Below are positions 30,352-37,370 of a DNA stretch of 64,000 nt, one piece after another. The notes below the pieces were generated by a model. The model was given only the letters and a program-made list of their open reading frames with translations. It did not search any database and was not told the DNA's origin. Source of the DNA: UBA6244 sp965140775 (GTDB lineage Bacteria > Bacteroidota > Bacteroidia > Bacteroidales > F082). The stretch lies in contig OZ223471.1 in the NCBI GenBank assembly GCA_965140775.1, positions 3,782,001 through 3,846,000 of the forward strand, in the 5' to 3' direction. Position 1 is the stretch's first letter, and every line of letters starts with the position of its first letter. The position numbers and the translations under genes were made by a program.

Positions 30352-31704
30352 TTATTTCAAATAATAGCGAATCCCCACAGAAACGCCAAATGCAGACAGT
30401 TGACCATCGAATTCCGGATAGGAAAAAACATCGGTGGTAAAGTAGCGGTATCCGGCATCCAGTCGAAGTTGCAAATCATCATTCAGCCGAAAGCCTCCGG
30501 CCATGCCCAACACTACACCCAACACAGGACTGGCGAAGGTTAAATCAGCAAAGTCGGTGCCTGAACTGTCGCCGGTGTTTTCCAAAAGCAGTCCTTTGCG
30601 ATATACCAAGCTGTTTACAACAAAGCCGGCCTTGGCACTTAAACTAAACACAGGACGATGGAGTATCAGGTATTCGGCAGCAACAGACAAGCCCAGATAT
30701 CCCACCCTATTCACCTTGTCGTAATTGAAGGCCTCGCTTTCAAGAGGCAGGTAGGTGGAATCGGTAACGGCGATCCAGGTGGTGTCCGTTCCTACCACCG
30801 AATAATACACATCGAGGGTGTCTATTTGATAATAACCACCGGTAGAAACCACATAACTGTGATTGAACTTTTGAGCAAACTGACTAAACTGCAAACCCAA
30901 CAAAAACGACCATCTTTTCTGGTGACGTACCAACTGGGCATCGAGGGAATAACTCCTGAACGACCAACTTTTTTCTTTAAAAACCGTACTAAAATCAGAT
31001 ACCATGGGTGTAACCGAAAGGTTGACCGCCCATCCGGGAGTTCGGAGTGGATTTTCGGCAAAATGATTGACCGGCAAAGGTGTAATGGGTTTGTTGTTTC
31101 CTGTGTATGTTTTGGCAGCAATATAAACGGTATCTACCAACCGTAAAGTATCTGTGCGCACAATGGTATCGGTACGAACAATGGTATCGCTGATGAAGAG
31201 GGTATCGGTTGTTTTAAGCAAAGCTGTTACCTGAGCCAATGCCGGTGGATCGTCTTGTTCAACGACCTCCACCTCAATGGCGGGCTCTGGTGGCAAAGGA
31301 CCCAACGCGGGGGAATCGTCAGGAGCAGGGTGGTAAATAACAATCTGATTGCCAATCTGCTTATAAGTACGTTGGGTATTTTCGAGCAGTCGATCCAGAA
31401 TTCCCAAGGGGGTGGTATGTCGAATGTCAATGGTGACGAGGGTCTCCATGGCAACGTCGCGTGCATCGTAAGTAAAATTCAGGTTGGTTTGTGCAGAAAG
31501 TTGCCTTATGGCTTCAGCCAATTTCATGTTTTGAACAGAAAATACTTCCACAGGTTGGGCCATTTGATTTTGAGCGGCGAGAGAGCTGATTCCCGTAATG
31601 GTAAACAACCCCAGCCATATTAACTGATGAAAAGGCCGAAAATAAAAAGAGAGCAGGCCTTCCACCTGCTTCGAAAATTTCAGGAAGATGTTGACATGTT
31701 TCAT
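30352..31704 (-). CDS. STN-domain outer-membrane beta-barrel protein (450 aa)
   Basis: I use the ATG at 31704; a GTG two codons upstream is also possible. A long signal sequence (about 1-45, IWLGLFTITGISSLAAQ) precedes an STN (secretin/TonB short N-terminal) domain at about 53-125 (VQNMKLAEAIRQLSAQTNLNFTY...). A Pro/Glu-rich linker and a short Thr-Asp repeat (TDTIVR twice, then TDTLRLVDT, about 173-192) lead to a porin-like C-terminal region (about 225-450) with alternating strands and a C-terminal Tyr (RYYLK). In FecA-like transducers the STN domain contacts FecR across the periplasm. Here it sits on a barrel far too small for a plugged TonB-dependent transporter. It lies between fecR and the beta-helix gene in one operon, so it is a good candidate for the sensor. 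The ligand is unknown. Confidence 0.82.
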   Translation of the reverse strand: MKHVNIFLKFSKQVEGLLSFYFRPFHQLIWLGLFTITGISSLAAQNQMAQPVEVFSVQNMKLAEAIRQLSAQTNLNFTYDARDVAMETLVTIDIRHTTPLGILDRLLENTQRTYKQIGNQIVIYHPAPDDSPALGPLPPEPAIEVEVVEQDDPPALAQVTALLKTTDTLFISDTIVRTDTIVRTDTLRLVDTVYIAAKTYTGNNKPITPLPVNHFAENPLRTPGWAVNLSVTPMVSDFSTVFKEKSWSFRSYSLDAQLVRHQKRWSFLLGLQFSQFAQKFNHSYVVSTGGYYQIDTLDVYYSVVGTDTTWIAVTDSTYLPLESEAFNYDKVNRVGYLGLSVAAEYLILHRPVFSLSAKAGFVVNSLVYRKGLLLENTGDSSGTDFADLTFASPVLGVVLGMAGGFRLNDDLQLRLDAGYRYFTTDVFSYPEFDGQLSAFGVSVGIRYYLK

Positions 31705-31788
31705 ACACACACCGATAACGTGGGTTCACGGTTTTCAGGCGCTAAAGTATAAAAAAAACAGTTCGGAAAGGGGAAAGATGGGTAGTAA

Positions 31789-32808
31789 CTATTGAAGCGT
31801 CACCTGATTGTTGTGAAGCGTAAATTCAATGCCAAAAATAACCTGAAGCGATTGGAAGATACTTTCGATGGATTCGTCCTGATATCTGGCCGTCAGCAAC
31901 ATATTTTGATAAGGTTCGGCACCCTGAACAGCGATTCCATAGGTTTTTTCGAGGGCAGCAAATACATCCGAAAGAGGTGTTTTATCAAACTCGAGGATCC
32001 CTGTTGTCCAGGCTTTATAATTGTTGTTGCAGAAATTATCTTTCGAAATTTCGTTGGTTTTCTTGTTGTAAAAACCTTTTTGGCCGGGAGTCAACACGAT
32101 TTGTTCAACCACGGAGCCGTCTTCGGGATTGATGGAATAAAAAAGCACCTTACCTTCCTGGAGATACAGGAGCACCTCATCAGACTGTGGATAATTAATC
32201 AAGTCGAAGGAAGTTCCCAGCACCTTAACACGCAGGTTACCCGTTTCGATAATCATCGGTTTTTCGGGGTTGTGGACCACCTCAAAAAGGCCTTCACCTT
32301 CAAAGGCCACCAACCGTTGGTTGTTTGCAAATCTGTCGGGATAGGTAATATGGCTCGATTGGTTGAGCACCACCTGGGTTCCGTCGGGCAATTGGGTGGT
32401 CATCTGTGCCAATCCGTTGGTGTCAACAGACATTATCTCGGGTTGATTTACCTTGTTAAAGAGGTAATACAAACCAAAAGCCAGCACAAAAATGGCGGCC
32501 ACGCGTTTTAAATAAAAACCAATGGCAAGTGTTCTGGTTTTTGTGGGAATGGCAACGGTGGTTTGGCTTTCATGCTCGCTTTCTACGCAGGAGATCATGG
32601 TGTTTAATTTATTCCACGAGTCACTGGTATTGAAAACAACATGGGGCTTGGCTCTGCCGGCAACATCCCAAATGTGTTGAAACGATTCAAATTCTTTCTG
32701 ATTTTCCGTTGACATACTCAGCCACCGGTCCAAAAACAACCGGTCGGACGCATCGGCATTACCCGACAGAATCCGCGTTATTACTGAAATATGTTCATTA
32801 GAATTCAT
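31789..32808 (-). CDS. FecR-family anti-sigma factor with DUF4974 domain (339 aa)
   Basis: The start is the ATG at 32808; the preceding GTG is in frame but less likely. The cytoplasmic N-terminal part (1-100) would bind the sigma factor. One membrane segment lies at about 102-117 (VAAIFVLAFGLYYLF). The periplasmic FecR domain (about 127-230, with LPDGTQVVLN and FEGEGLFEV) is followed by a C-terminal DUF4974 domain (about 265-335). This is the standard Bacteroidota layout and length. It lies 82 bases after the ECF sigma gene. ECF-type site D is in that gap, ending 26 bases before the ATG, so fecR and the two genes behind it can be transcribed apart from the sigma gene. The role in holding the neighbouring sigma factor is inferred from family and position. 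Confidence 0.93.
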   Translation of the reverse strand: MNSNEHISVITRILSGNADASDRLFLDRWLSMSTENQKEFESFQHIWDVAGRAKPHVVFNTSDSWNKLNTMISCVESEHESQTTVAIPTKTRTLAIGFYLKRVAAIFVLAFGLYYLFNKVNQPEIMSVDTNGLAQMTTQLPDGTQVVLNQSSHITYPDRFANNQRLVAFEGEGLFEVVHNPEKPMIIETGNLRVKVLGTSFDLINYPQSDEVLLYLQEGKVLFYSINPEDGSVVEQIVLTPGQKGFYNKKTNEISKDNFCNNNYKAWTTGILEFDKTPLSDVFAALEKTYGIAVQGAEPYQNMLLTARYQDESIESIFQSLQVIFGIEFTLHNNQVTLQ

Positions 32809-32833
32809 CACAAAATTTAATTCGTTACCTCAC

Positions 32834-32862
32834 TTAGACAATTAAAAGTCGGTTTACCCCTA
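32834..32862 (-). promoter_or_regulatory. ECF sigma-type promoter, site D (fecR operon)
   Basis: Minus strand: TAGGGGTAAA (32862-32853), 11 bases, TTGTCTAA (32841-32834). Located between the sigma gene and fecR. A start about 7 bases downstream would give a leader of about 18 bases. Confidence 0.75.
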
Positions 32863-32890
32863 CTTGGTTTTTAAATATTTCTTATTTTTT

Positions 32891-33469
32891 TTAAAACTTA
32901 TTCATAAAAAACAGCAAAACGATCATTGGAAGGTAGTCTTTTAACGACTCGCGCAATGATTGTAATGCTTTGGCCATTTGCGACTCGACTGTTTTTACCG
33001 AAATTTCCAACTGTTCGGCTATTTGTTGGTATTTCAGATCGCTGAACCGACTCAACTCAAAAATTATTCGTCTGCGTTCGGGCATATCGGCAATGGCACC
33101 TTTTATCCGGCTATCCAGTTCAGATTCCTCCATCAGCTCATGGGCATCCACATTGGGTTCTTCTGCTTCAGCATAATCATCCAGCCTGTGTACACCCCTG
33201 TTTTTTTGCTGGTTAAGGTGATTGAGGGCGTAATTTTGGACAGATCGGTAAAGATAAGATTTAACGGAGGTATTAATCTGCAAATCATGCCTTTTAACCC
33301 ACAACTTCAGAAACAAACCTTGTACAATCTCCTCAGCTTCTTCGGTATCACCCACAAAACGGAGACAATAAAAACACAAAGGGGAGTAATACTCGCGGTA
33401 TATTTCCTCGAATATTTTCCTGTCTCCGGTCTTTAACCCGTTTAAATACTTCAACTGAGCATCTTCCAT
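32891..33469 (-). CDS. ECF RNA polymerase sigma factor, Bacteroidota FecI/RpoE-like (192 aa)
   Basis: Sigma region 2 is at about 20-90 (EIYREYYSPLCFYCLRFVGD, EEIVQGLFLKLW) and region 4 at about 118-172, with the helix-turn-helix LKYQQIAEQLEISVKTVESQ. The length is typical for the Bacteroidota family 1 ECF group that pairs with FecR/DUF4974 proteins. The last 14 residues are strongly hydrophobic (PMIVLLFF), which might bring the factor to the membrane. The upstream region has a housekeeping-type promoter, not the ECF motif, so the sigma factor seems to be made constitutively and held inactive by FecR. I infer that it reads the TAGGGGTAAA-N11-TTGTC sites; this is supported only by co-location. 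Confidence 0.95.
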   Translation of the reverse strand: MEDAQLKYLNGLKTGDRKIFEEIYREYYSPLCFYCLRFVGDTEEAEEIVQGLFLKLWVKRHDLQINTSVKSYLYRSVQNYALNHLNQQKNRGVHRLDDYAEAEEPNVDAHELMEESELDSRIKGAIADMPERRRIIFELSRFSDLKYQQIAEQLEISVKTVESQMAKALQSLRESLKDYLPMIVLLFFMNKF

Positions 33470-33541
33470 TAATCACCCTTTTGGTATGCCTGACTATGTA
33501 TAGCAGACTTTTTCTTTTTGCTGGCTCACAATTGGCCACCA

Positions 33542-33570
33542 CAAAAGTAGAAGATAATTTTTAAATTCAA
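33542..33570 (-). promoter_or_regulatory. Housekeeping-type promoter of the ECF sigma gene
   Basis: Minus strand: TTG (33570-33568), 18 bases, TACTTTTG (33549-33542). Leader of about 70 bases to the ATG at 33469. Confidence 0.6.
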
Positions 33571-33746
33571 TGAACGATGTCTTCAATAATAAATGATGGT
33601 ACAGTTTATTAATTGCTTTTTTTTGATGGCTCGACCGTTTTATAACGGCACGCAGGTGGATGCAATCGGTGGCGGACTTAACAATATGTCTTTCTTATCC
33701 GAAAAAATGTTGCCGGTTCAAAAAATGCAAGCGACGCGTATTTTCG

Positions 33747-33754
33747 TAGTTTTG
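33747..33754 (+). promoter_or_regulatory. -7 element for the EamA gene
   Basis: TAGTTTTG, 18 bases before the ATG at 33773; no clear -33 TTG at the usual distance. It lies inside the upstream in-frame extension, which supports the shorter start. Confidence 0.5.
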
Positions 33755-33772
33755 CTTCAGAATAATAAGGGT

Positions 33773-34711
33773 ATGACAACAAAAAGGAGTCAGTGGATTT
33801 CGTGGATCATATTGGTTGGGCTGGTGCTGGTTTGGGGTAGTTCGTTTATCCTGATTAAAAAGTCATTGAACTACTTCACCGGAGTGGAGGTGGGTTTGTT
33901 GCGTATCGGCATTACTTTTTTGTTTTTAAGCCCCATTGCCTTGCAAAGGCTGCGTAAAATCAGTTTGCGACAATCGATGATGCTGACCATTTCGGGCGTG
34001 GTAGGCAGTTTTATTCCTGCTTTCATGTTTGCCATTGCCCAAACAGGTATCAACAGTTCGCTGGCGGGCACCTTAAATTCGCTCACCCCTCTGTTTACAT
34101 TGATTATGGGACTTTTGTTTTTCCAACAACGCACGCGTTGGTACAATGTGGTGGGTGTGCTCATTGGGCTGGTCGGTGCGTTGGCACTCATCAATGTGAG
34201 TGGCGGTTCGGGGTTTTCGTTCAATATCCAGTACGCGTCGTTGGTAATCATCGCTACCATTTGCTACGCTTTCAATGTAAATTTTATCAAACGCTATCTC
34301 AAGGAAATTGATGCACTTAGCATTACAGCCTTCACCTTTTTCTATATAGGTATCCCTACATTGATGTATATTTTGTTGTGGAGCGACATTCCGGGCAAGA
34401 TGATGGCCGATAGCGAAAACCTGAAGGGATTGGCCTACGTAAGCACCTTATCCATAGTAGGTACCGGACTGGCCTTAATTGCCTTTAACAAACTTATAAA
34501 GGTAAAAAGTCCGCTGTTTGCTTCGTCGGTTACTTACCTGATTCCGGTAGTGGCCGTGGCCTGGGGCATTATCGACGGAGAAACTTTTCATTGGTGGGAT
34601 TTGATATGGTTTGCCATGATATTGCTGGGTGTTTTCCTTGTAAATGCCGACCCATCGCGACCGTGGAATATCAGCAGTGTGCTATTATTCAGAAGAAAAA
34701 GTAAAATTTAA
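33773..34711 (+). CDS. EamA-family (DMT superfamily) inner-membrane transporter (312 aa)
   Basis: About ten hydrophobic helices in two EamA repeats. The first begins WIILVGLVLVWGSSFILIKK, the classic N-terminal EamA signature. LNSLTPLFTLIMGLLFF closes repeat 1, and the second repeat starts near residue 160. The frame is open 60 codons upstream (from 33593), but that stretch is not hydrophobic in the EamA manner and holds the likely -7 promoter element, so I chose the ATG at 33773. The substrate cannot be told from sequence; relatives export amino acids or small metabolites. It is divergent from the ECF sigma gene and ahead of rplU, with no sign of a shared function. Confidence 0.9.
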   Translation: MTTKRSQWISWIILVGLVLVWGSSFILIKKSLNYFTGVEVGLLRIGITFLFLSPIALQRLRKISLRQSMMLTISGVVGSFIPAFMFAIAQTGINSSLAGTLNSLTPLFTLIMGLLFFQQRTRWYNVVGVLIGLVGALALINVSGGSGFSFNIQYASLVIIATICYAFNVNFIKRYLKEIDALSITAFTFFYIGIPTLMYILLWSDIPGKMMADSENLKGLAYVSTLSIVGTGLALIAFNKLIKVKSPLFASSVTYLIPVVAVAWGIIDGETFHWWDLIWFAMILLGVFLVNADPSRPWNISSVLLFRRKSKI

Positions 34712-34721
34712 CAACAATTAC

Positions 34722-34750
34722 TTGTTAATTAGTTTTTTTTACTACTTTTG
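34722..34750 (+). promoter_or_regulatory. Promoter of rplU-rpmA
   Basis: TTG (34722-34724), 18 bases, TACTTTTG (34743-34750): a full match to the Bacteroidota -33/-7 pattern, with a leader of about 40 bases to rplU. Confidence 0.8.
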
Positions 34751-34795
34751 CACCTCCAAAATCGTAAGTAATTTTAAATTAAAGATTTTAAAAGC

Positions 34796-35107
34796 ATGTA
34801 TGTAATTGTTGATATAGCCGGACAGCAGTTCAAAGTTGAACAAGGGCAGGAAGTTTTTGTAAACAGACTCCAAGGAGAAGAAGGCGCTAATGTTGAGTTC
34901 GACAAAGTGCTTTTAGCAGATAATGACGGCAAAGTTAAAGTGGGAACACCCATTATTGATGGGGCTAAAATTAATGCTAAAATCGTTGCTCATGTCAGAG
35001 GCGATAAAGTAACTGTTTTCCACAAGAAAAGAAGAAAAGGTTACCAAAAATCAAACGGTTTCCGTGCTGATTTAAGCAAAGTGTTAATAGAAAAAATTAC
35101 TGTTTAA
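34796..35107 (+). CDS. rplU: 50S ribosomal protein L21
   Basis: 103 aa, the normal length for bL21. The N-terminus MYVIVDIAGQQFKVEQGQ and the C-terminal KVTVFHKKRRKGYQKSNGFR are diagnostic. L21 binds 23S rRNA in the large subunit. It is followed 18 bases later by rpmA (L27), the near-universal bacterial pair, and the two share the promoter at 34722-34750 and the terminator at 35466-35492. Confidence 0.98.
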   Translation: MYVIVDIAGQQFKVEQGQEVFVNRLQGEEGANVEFDKVLLADNDGKVKVGTPIIDGAKINAKIVAHVRGDKVTVFHKKRRKGYQKSNGFRADLSKVLIEKITV

Positions 35108-35125
35108 CTGTAAATATCTAAGAAG

Positions 35126-35443
35126 ATGGCTCATAAAAAAGGAATGGGTAGCTCCCATAACGGACGCGAATCAGAAAGCAAACGCCTTGGTGTAAAAATT
35201 TACGGTGGACAGGGTGCCCGCTCGGGAAATATTATTATCCGTCAACGTGGTACACAGCACCATCCGGGATTGAATGTAGGTATGGGTAAAGACCACACCT
35301 TGTATGCACTCACCGATGGCATCGTGGAATTCAGAAAAAGAAGAAACAACCGCTCTTATGTCAGCATAATTCCGGCTGTGGATACACCTCAGGTAGCCGA
35401 AACTCCACAAGTAGCTGAAACTACCGAAGTAGCTGAAAACTAG
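35126..35443 (+). CDS. rpmA: 50S ribosomal protein L27 with C-terminal repeat extension
   Basis: The core MAHKKGMGSSHNGRESESKR and GNIIIRQRGT...GLNVGMGKDHTLYA are standard bL27, whose N-terminus reaches the peptidyl-transferase centre. The protein is 105 aa, while most L27 are about 85-90 aa. The extra tail carries imperfect repeats of a VAET unit (PQVAETPQVAETTEVAEN). The tail is acidic and probably disordered. A strong terminator follows 23 bases after the stop codon. Confidence 0.97.
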   Translation: MAHKKGMGSSHNGRESESKRLGVKIYGGQGARSGNIIIRQRGTQHHPGLNVGMGKDHTLYALTDGIVEFRKRRNNRSYVSIIPAVDTPQVAETPQVAETTEVAEN

Positions 35444-35465
35444 AAAAATATTCAGATTTGATATG

Positions 35466-35492
35466 AAAACCCGGTTTTGCCGGGTTTTTTTT
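35466..35492 (+). terminator. Rho-independent terminator of rplU-rpmA
   Basis: Stem AAAACCCGG (35466-35474) / CCGGGTTTT (35480-35488), 5-base loop, then a T-run. Confidence 0.92.
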
Positions 35493-35571
35493 GTTTGCTC
35501 AATCTGGTAACCAACCATAACCCACACACATGATTTTTTGGGTTTGGTAGCGTACATTAGTCCAATTAACC

Positions 35572-35579
35572 TAAATTTG
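35572..35579 (+). promoter_or_regulatory. -7 element for serS
   Basis: TAAATTTG, 16 bases before the serS ATG; no well-placed -33 TTG. Confidence 0.5.
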
Positions 35580-35595
35580 CACAAAAGAAAATTAA

Positions 35596-36867
35596 ATGCT
35601 TCAACTTCAAACCATACGCGACAACAGGGCCTTCGTCATCGAACGTCTGGCCATCAAAAATTTTAAAGCCACCGAACTGGTGGACGAAATTATTGCACTC
35701 GACAACAAACGACGCGCAACCCAACAGGAACTCGAGAGTATCCTGGCACAAAGCAATCAAATTGCCAAAGAAATTGGCATACTTTTTAAGCAAGGTAACC
35801 GCGAAAAAGCCGATGCTGCCAAAGAAGAGTCCCTCAAGTTAAAGGCCGCCGCCAAAGCCATTGAACCCGAATTGCAGGAAACTGTGGAGTTGCTTAATGC
35901 CAAATTGGTGGAACTTCCTAACCTGCCACACGTTTCGGTAAAACCGGGTAAAGCTGCTGCCGACAATGAAATTATCCATGAAGAAGGCGTGATACCCGAA
36001 ATGGCCGCAGACGCCCTCCCCCATTGGGAATTGGCATCAAAGTACCAAATCATCGATTTCGAGCTTGGCAGTAAAGTCACCGGTGCAGGTTTTCCATTTT
36101 ATCGCGGTAAAGGCGCCCGATTGCAACGCGCCCTCATCAACTTCTTCATCGAAGAAGCCACCGAAGCCGGATACCTCGAATATCAACCTCCTTTGCTGAT
36201 AAACGCCGCCTCAGGTTACGGTACAGGCCAACTTCCCGACAAAGAGGGGCAAATGTATTTCGTGGGTGAAGACAATCTTTACCTCATTCCGACGGCAGAA
36301 GTGCCTATCACCAATATATACCGCGATGTTATCCTGAAAGAAAACGAATTGCCCATCAAAAATGTGGCCTATTCCAACTGTTTCCGGCGCGAAGCAGGTT
36401 CGTACGGAAAAGATGTTCGTGGGCTGAACCGGTTGCATCAGTTTGATAAAGTGGAGATTGTGCAAATCCAAAATCCCGACACCTCTTATCAAACCCTCGA
36501 AGAAATGAAAGAACACGTGGCCAACCTCTTACGTAAATTGGGCCTCCCTTTCAGAATCCTTCGTTTGTGCGGTGGCGACATGAGTTTTACCTCTGCCCTC
36601 ACCTACGATTTTGAAGTGTATTCGGCTGCCCAAAAAATGTGGCTGGAAGTGAGCTCGGTTTCCAACTTCGAAGATTTTCAGGCCAACCGTATGAAACTCC
36701 GTTTTAAAGACAAGGATGGAAAAACCCGTTTGGCACACACCCTCAACGGAAGTGCCCTGGCCTTGCCCCGAATTGTTGCTGCCCTGCTCGAAAACAACCA
36801 AACCCCCGAAGGAATTAAAATTCCCGAAGCACTGGTTCCGTTCACCCGCTATCAATTCATCGATTGA
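35596..36867 (+). CDS. serS: Seryl-tRNA synthetase
   Basis: 423 aa, the usual length. The N-terminal coiled-coil tRNA-binding arm covers about 1-110. The class II catalytic core contains motif 2 (about 260, NCFRREAGSYG) and motif 3 (about 386, GSALALPRIVAALLE). It charges tRNA-Ser and tRNA-Sec with serine. The stop codon overlaps the ATG of the next gene (TGATG), so the two are translationally coupled. Confidence 0.98.
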   Translation: MLQLQTIRDNRAFVIERLAIKNFKATELVDEIIALDNKRRATQQELESILAQSNQIAKEIGILFKQGNREKADAAKEESLKLKAAAKAIEPELQETVELLNAKLVELPNLPHVSVKPGKAAADNEIIHEEGVIPEMAADALPHWELASKYQIIDFELGSKVTGAGFPFYRGKGARLQRALINFFIEEATEAGYLEYQPPLLINAASGYGTGQLPDKEGQMYFVGEDNLYLIPTAEVPITNIYRDVILKENELPIKNVAYSNCFRREAGSYGKDVRGLNRLHQFDKVEIVQIQNPDTSYQTLEEMKEHVANLLRKLGLPFRILRLCGGDMSFTSALTYDFEVYSAAQKMWLEVSSVSNFEDFQANRMKLRFKDKDGKTRLAHTLNGSALALPRIVAALLENNQTPEGIKIPEALVPFTRYQFID

Positions 36868-37361
36868 TGAAACATACGGTCAGGTTTCTTGTGTTGACAG
36901 GCTTTGTTGTGCTGATGGGATGTCACCCATCGAAGGACAAATACGCTGCCGCGATTTATACCACGGATAGTTTGCAAAGTCGGCTCGACAGCGCTTTCAG
37001 TTTGTATAACCAAGTGGATACCAATACGGTAAACCTGATCTACCAGGAACTGTTGAAGACCGAAAAATATGCCGGGTTGGCTTTCGACTTTCAGGCCATC
37101 GACAAACTCAAAACCGACATCAAACTTACCATGAAAAGCGACCGGCTCATCCGAAAGCAGTATCTGATCACCGTTGCCCGGCTAAAAGCACTCAAACAAT
37201 CGCTCCGACACAATGAACAATCCGAGTTCACGTTTTCTACTCAACTGAATCAGGCCAAAAAAGAAGTGGACGACTTGAGTAATTTTGAAGCCATGATTGC
37301 CGGAAAATTAAACGCCTGGGCGCATAACAAAGACTCCACCCTCTCGAGCCTGCGGAAATAA
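36867..37361 (+). CDS. Small lipoprotein of unknown function (164 aa)
   Basis: The ATG at 36867 overlaps the serS stop codon. A lipoprotein signal ends in a lipobox VLMGC with the lipidated Cys at residue 19. The mature part is predicted to be almost all helical, with heptad-like stretches, and rich in Lys, Gln and Leu (LKTDIKLTMKSDRLIRKQ). I do not recognise a named family. It lies between serS and a large exported TPR protein, all closely packed, so the two envelope proteins may work together; this is an inference from order only. Confidence 0.8.
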   Translation: MKHTVRFLVLTGFVVLMGCHPSKDKYAAAIYTTDSLQSRLDSAFSLYNQVDTNTVNLIYQELLKTEKYAGLAFDFQAIDKLKTDIKLTMKSDRLIRKQYLITVARLKALKQSLRHNEQSEFTFSTQLNQAKKEVDDLSNFEAMIAGKLNAWAHNKDSTLSSLRK

Positions 37362-37370
37362 TTGAATAAC

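Noticed and set aside
33593..33772. 60-codon extension of the EamA transporter
   Set aside because: The stretch holds the likely -7 promoter element and does not look like an EamA N-terminus; the ATG at 33773 begins the family signature.
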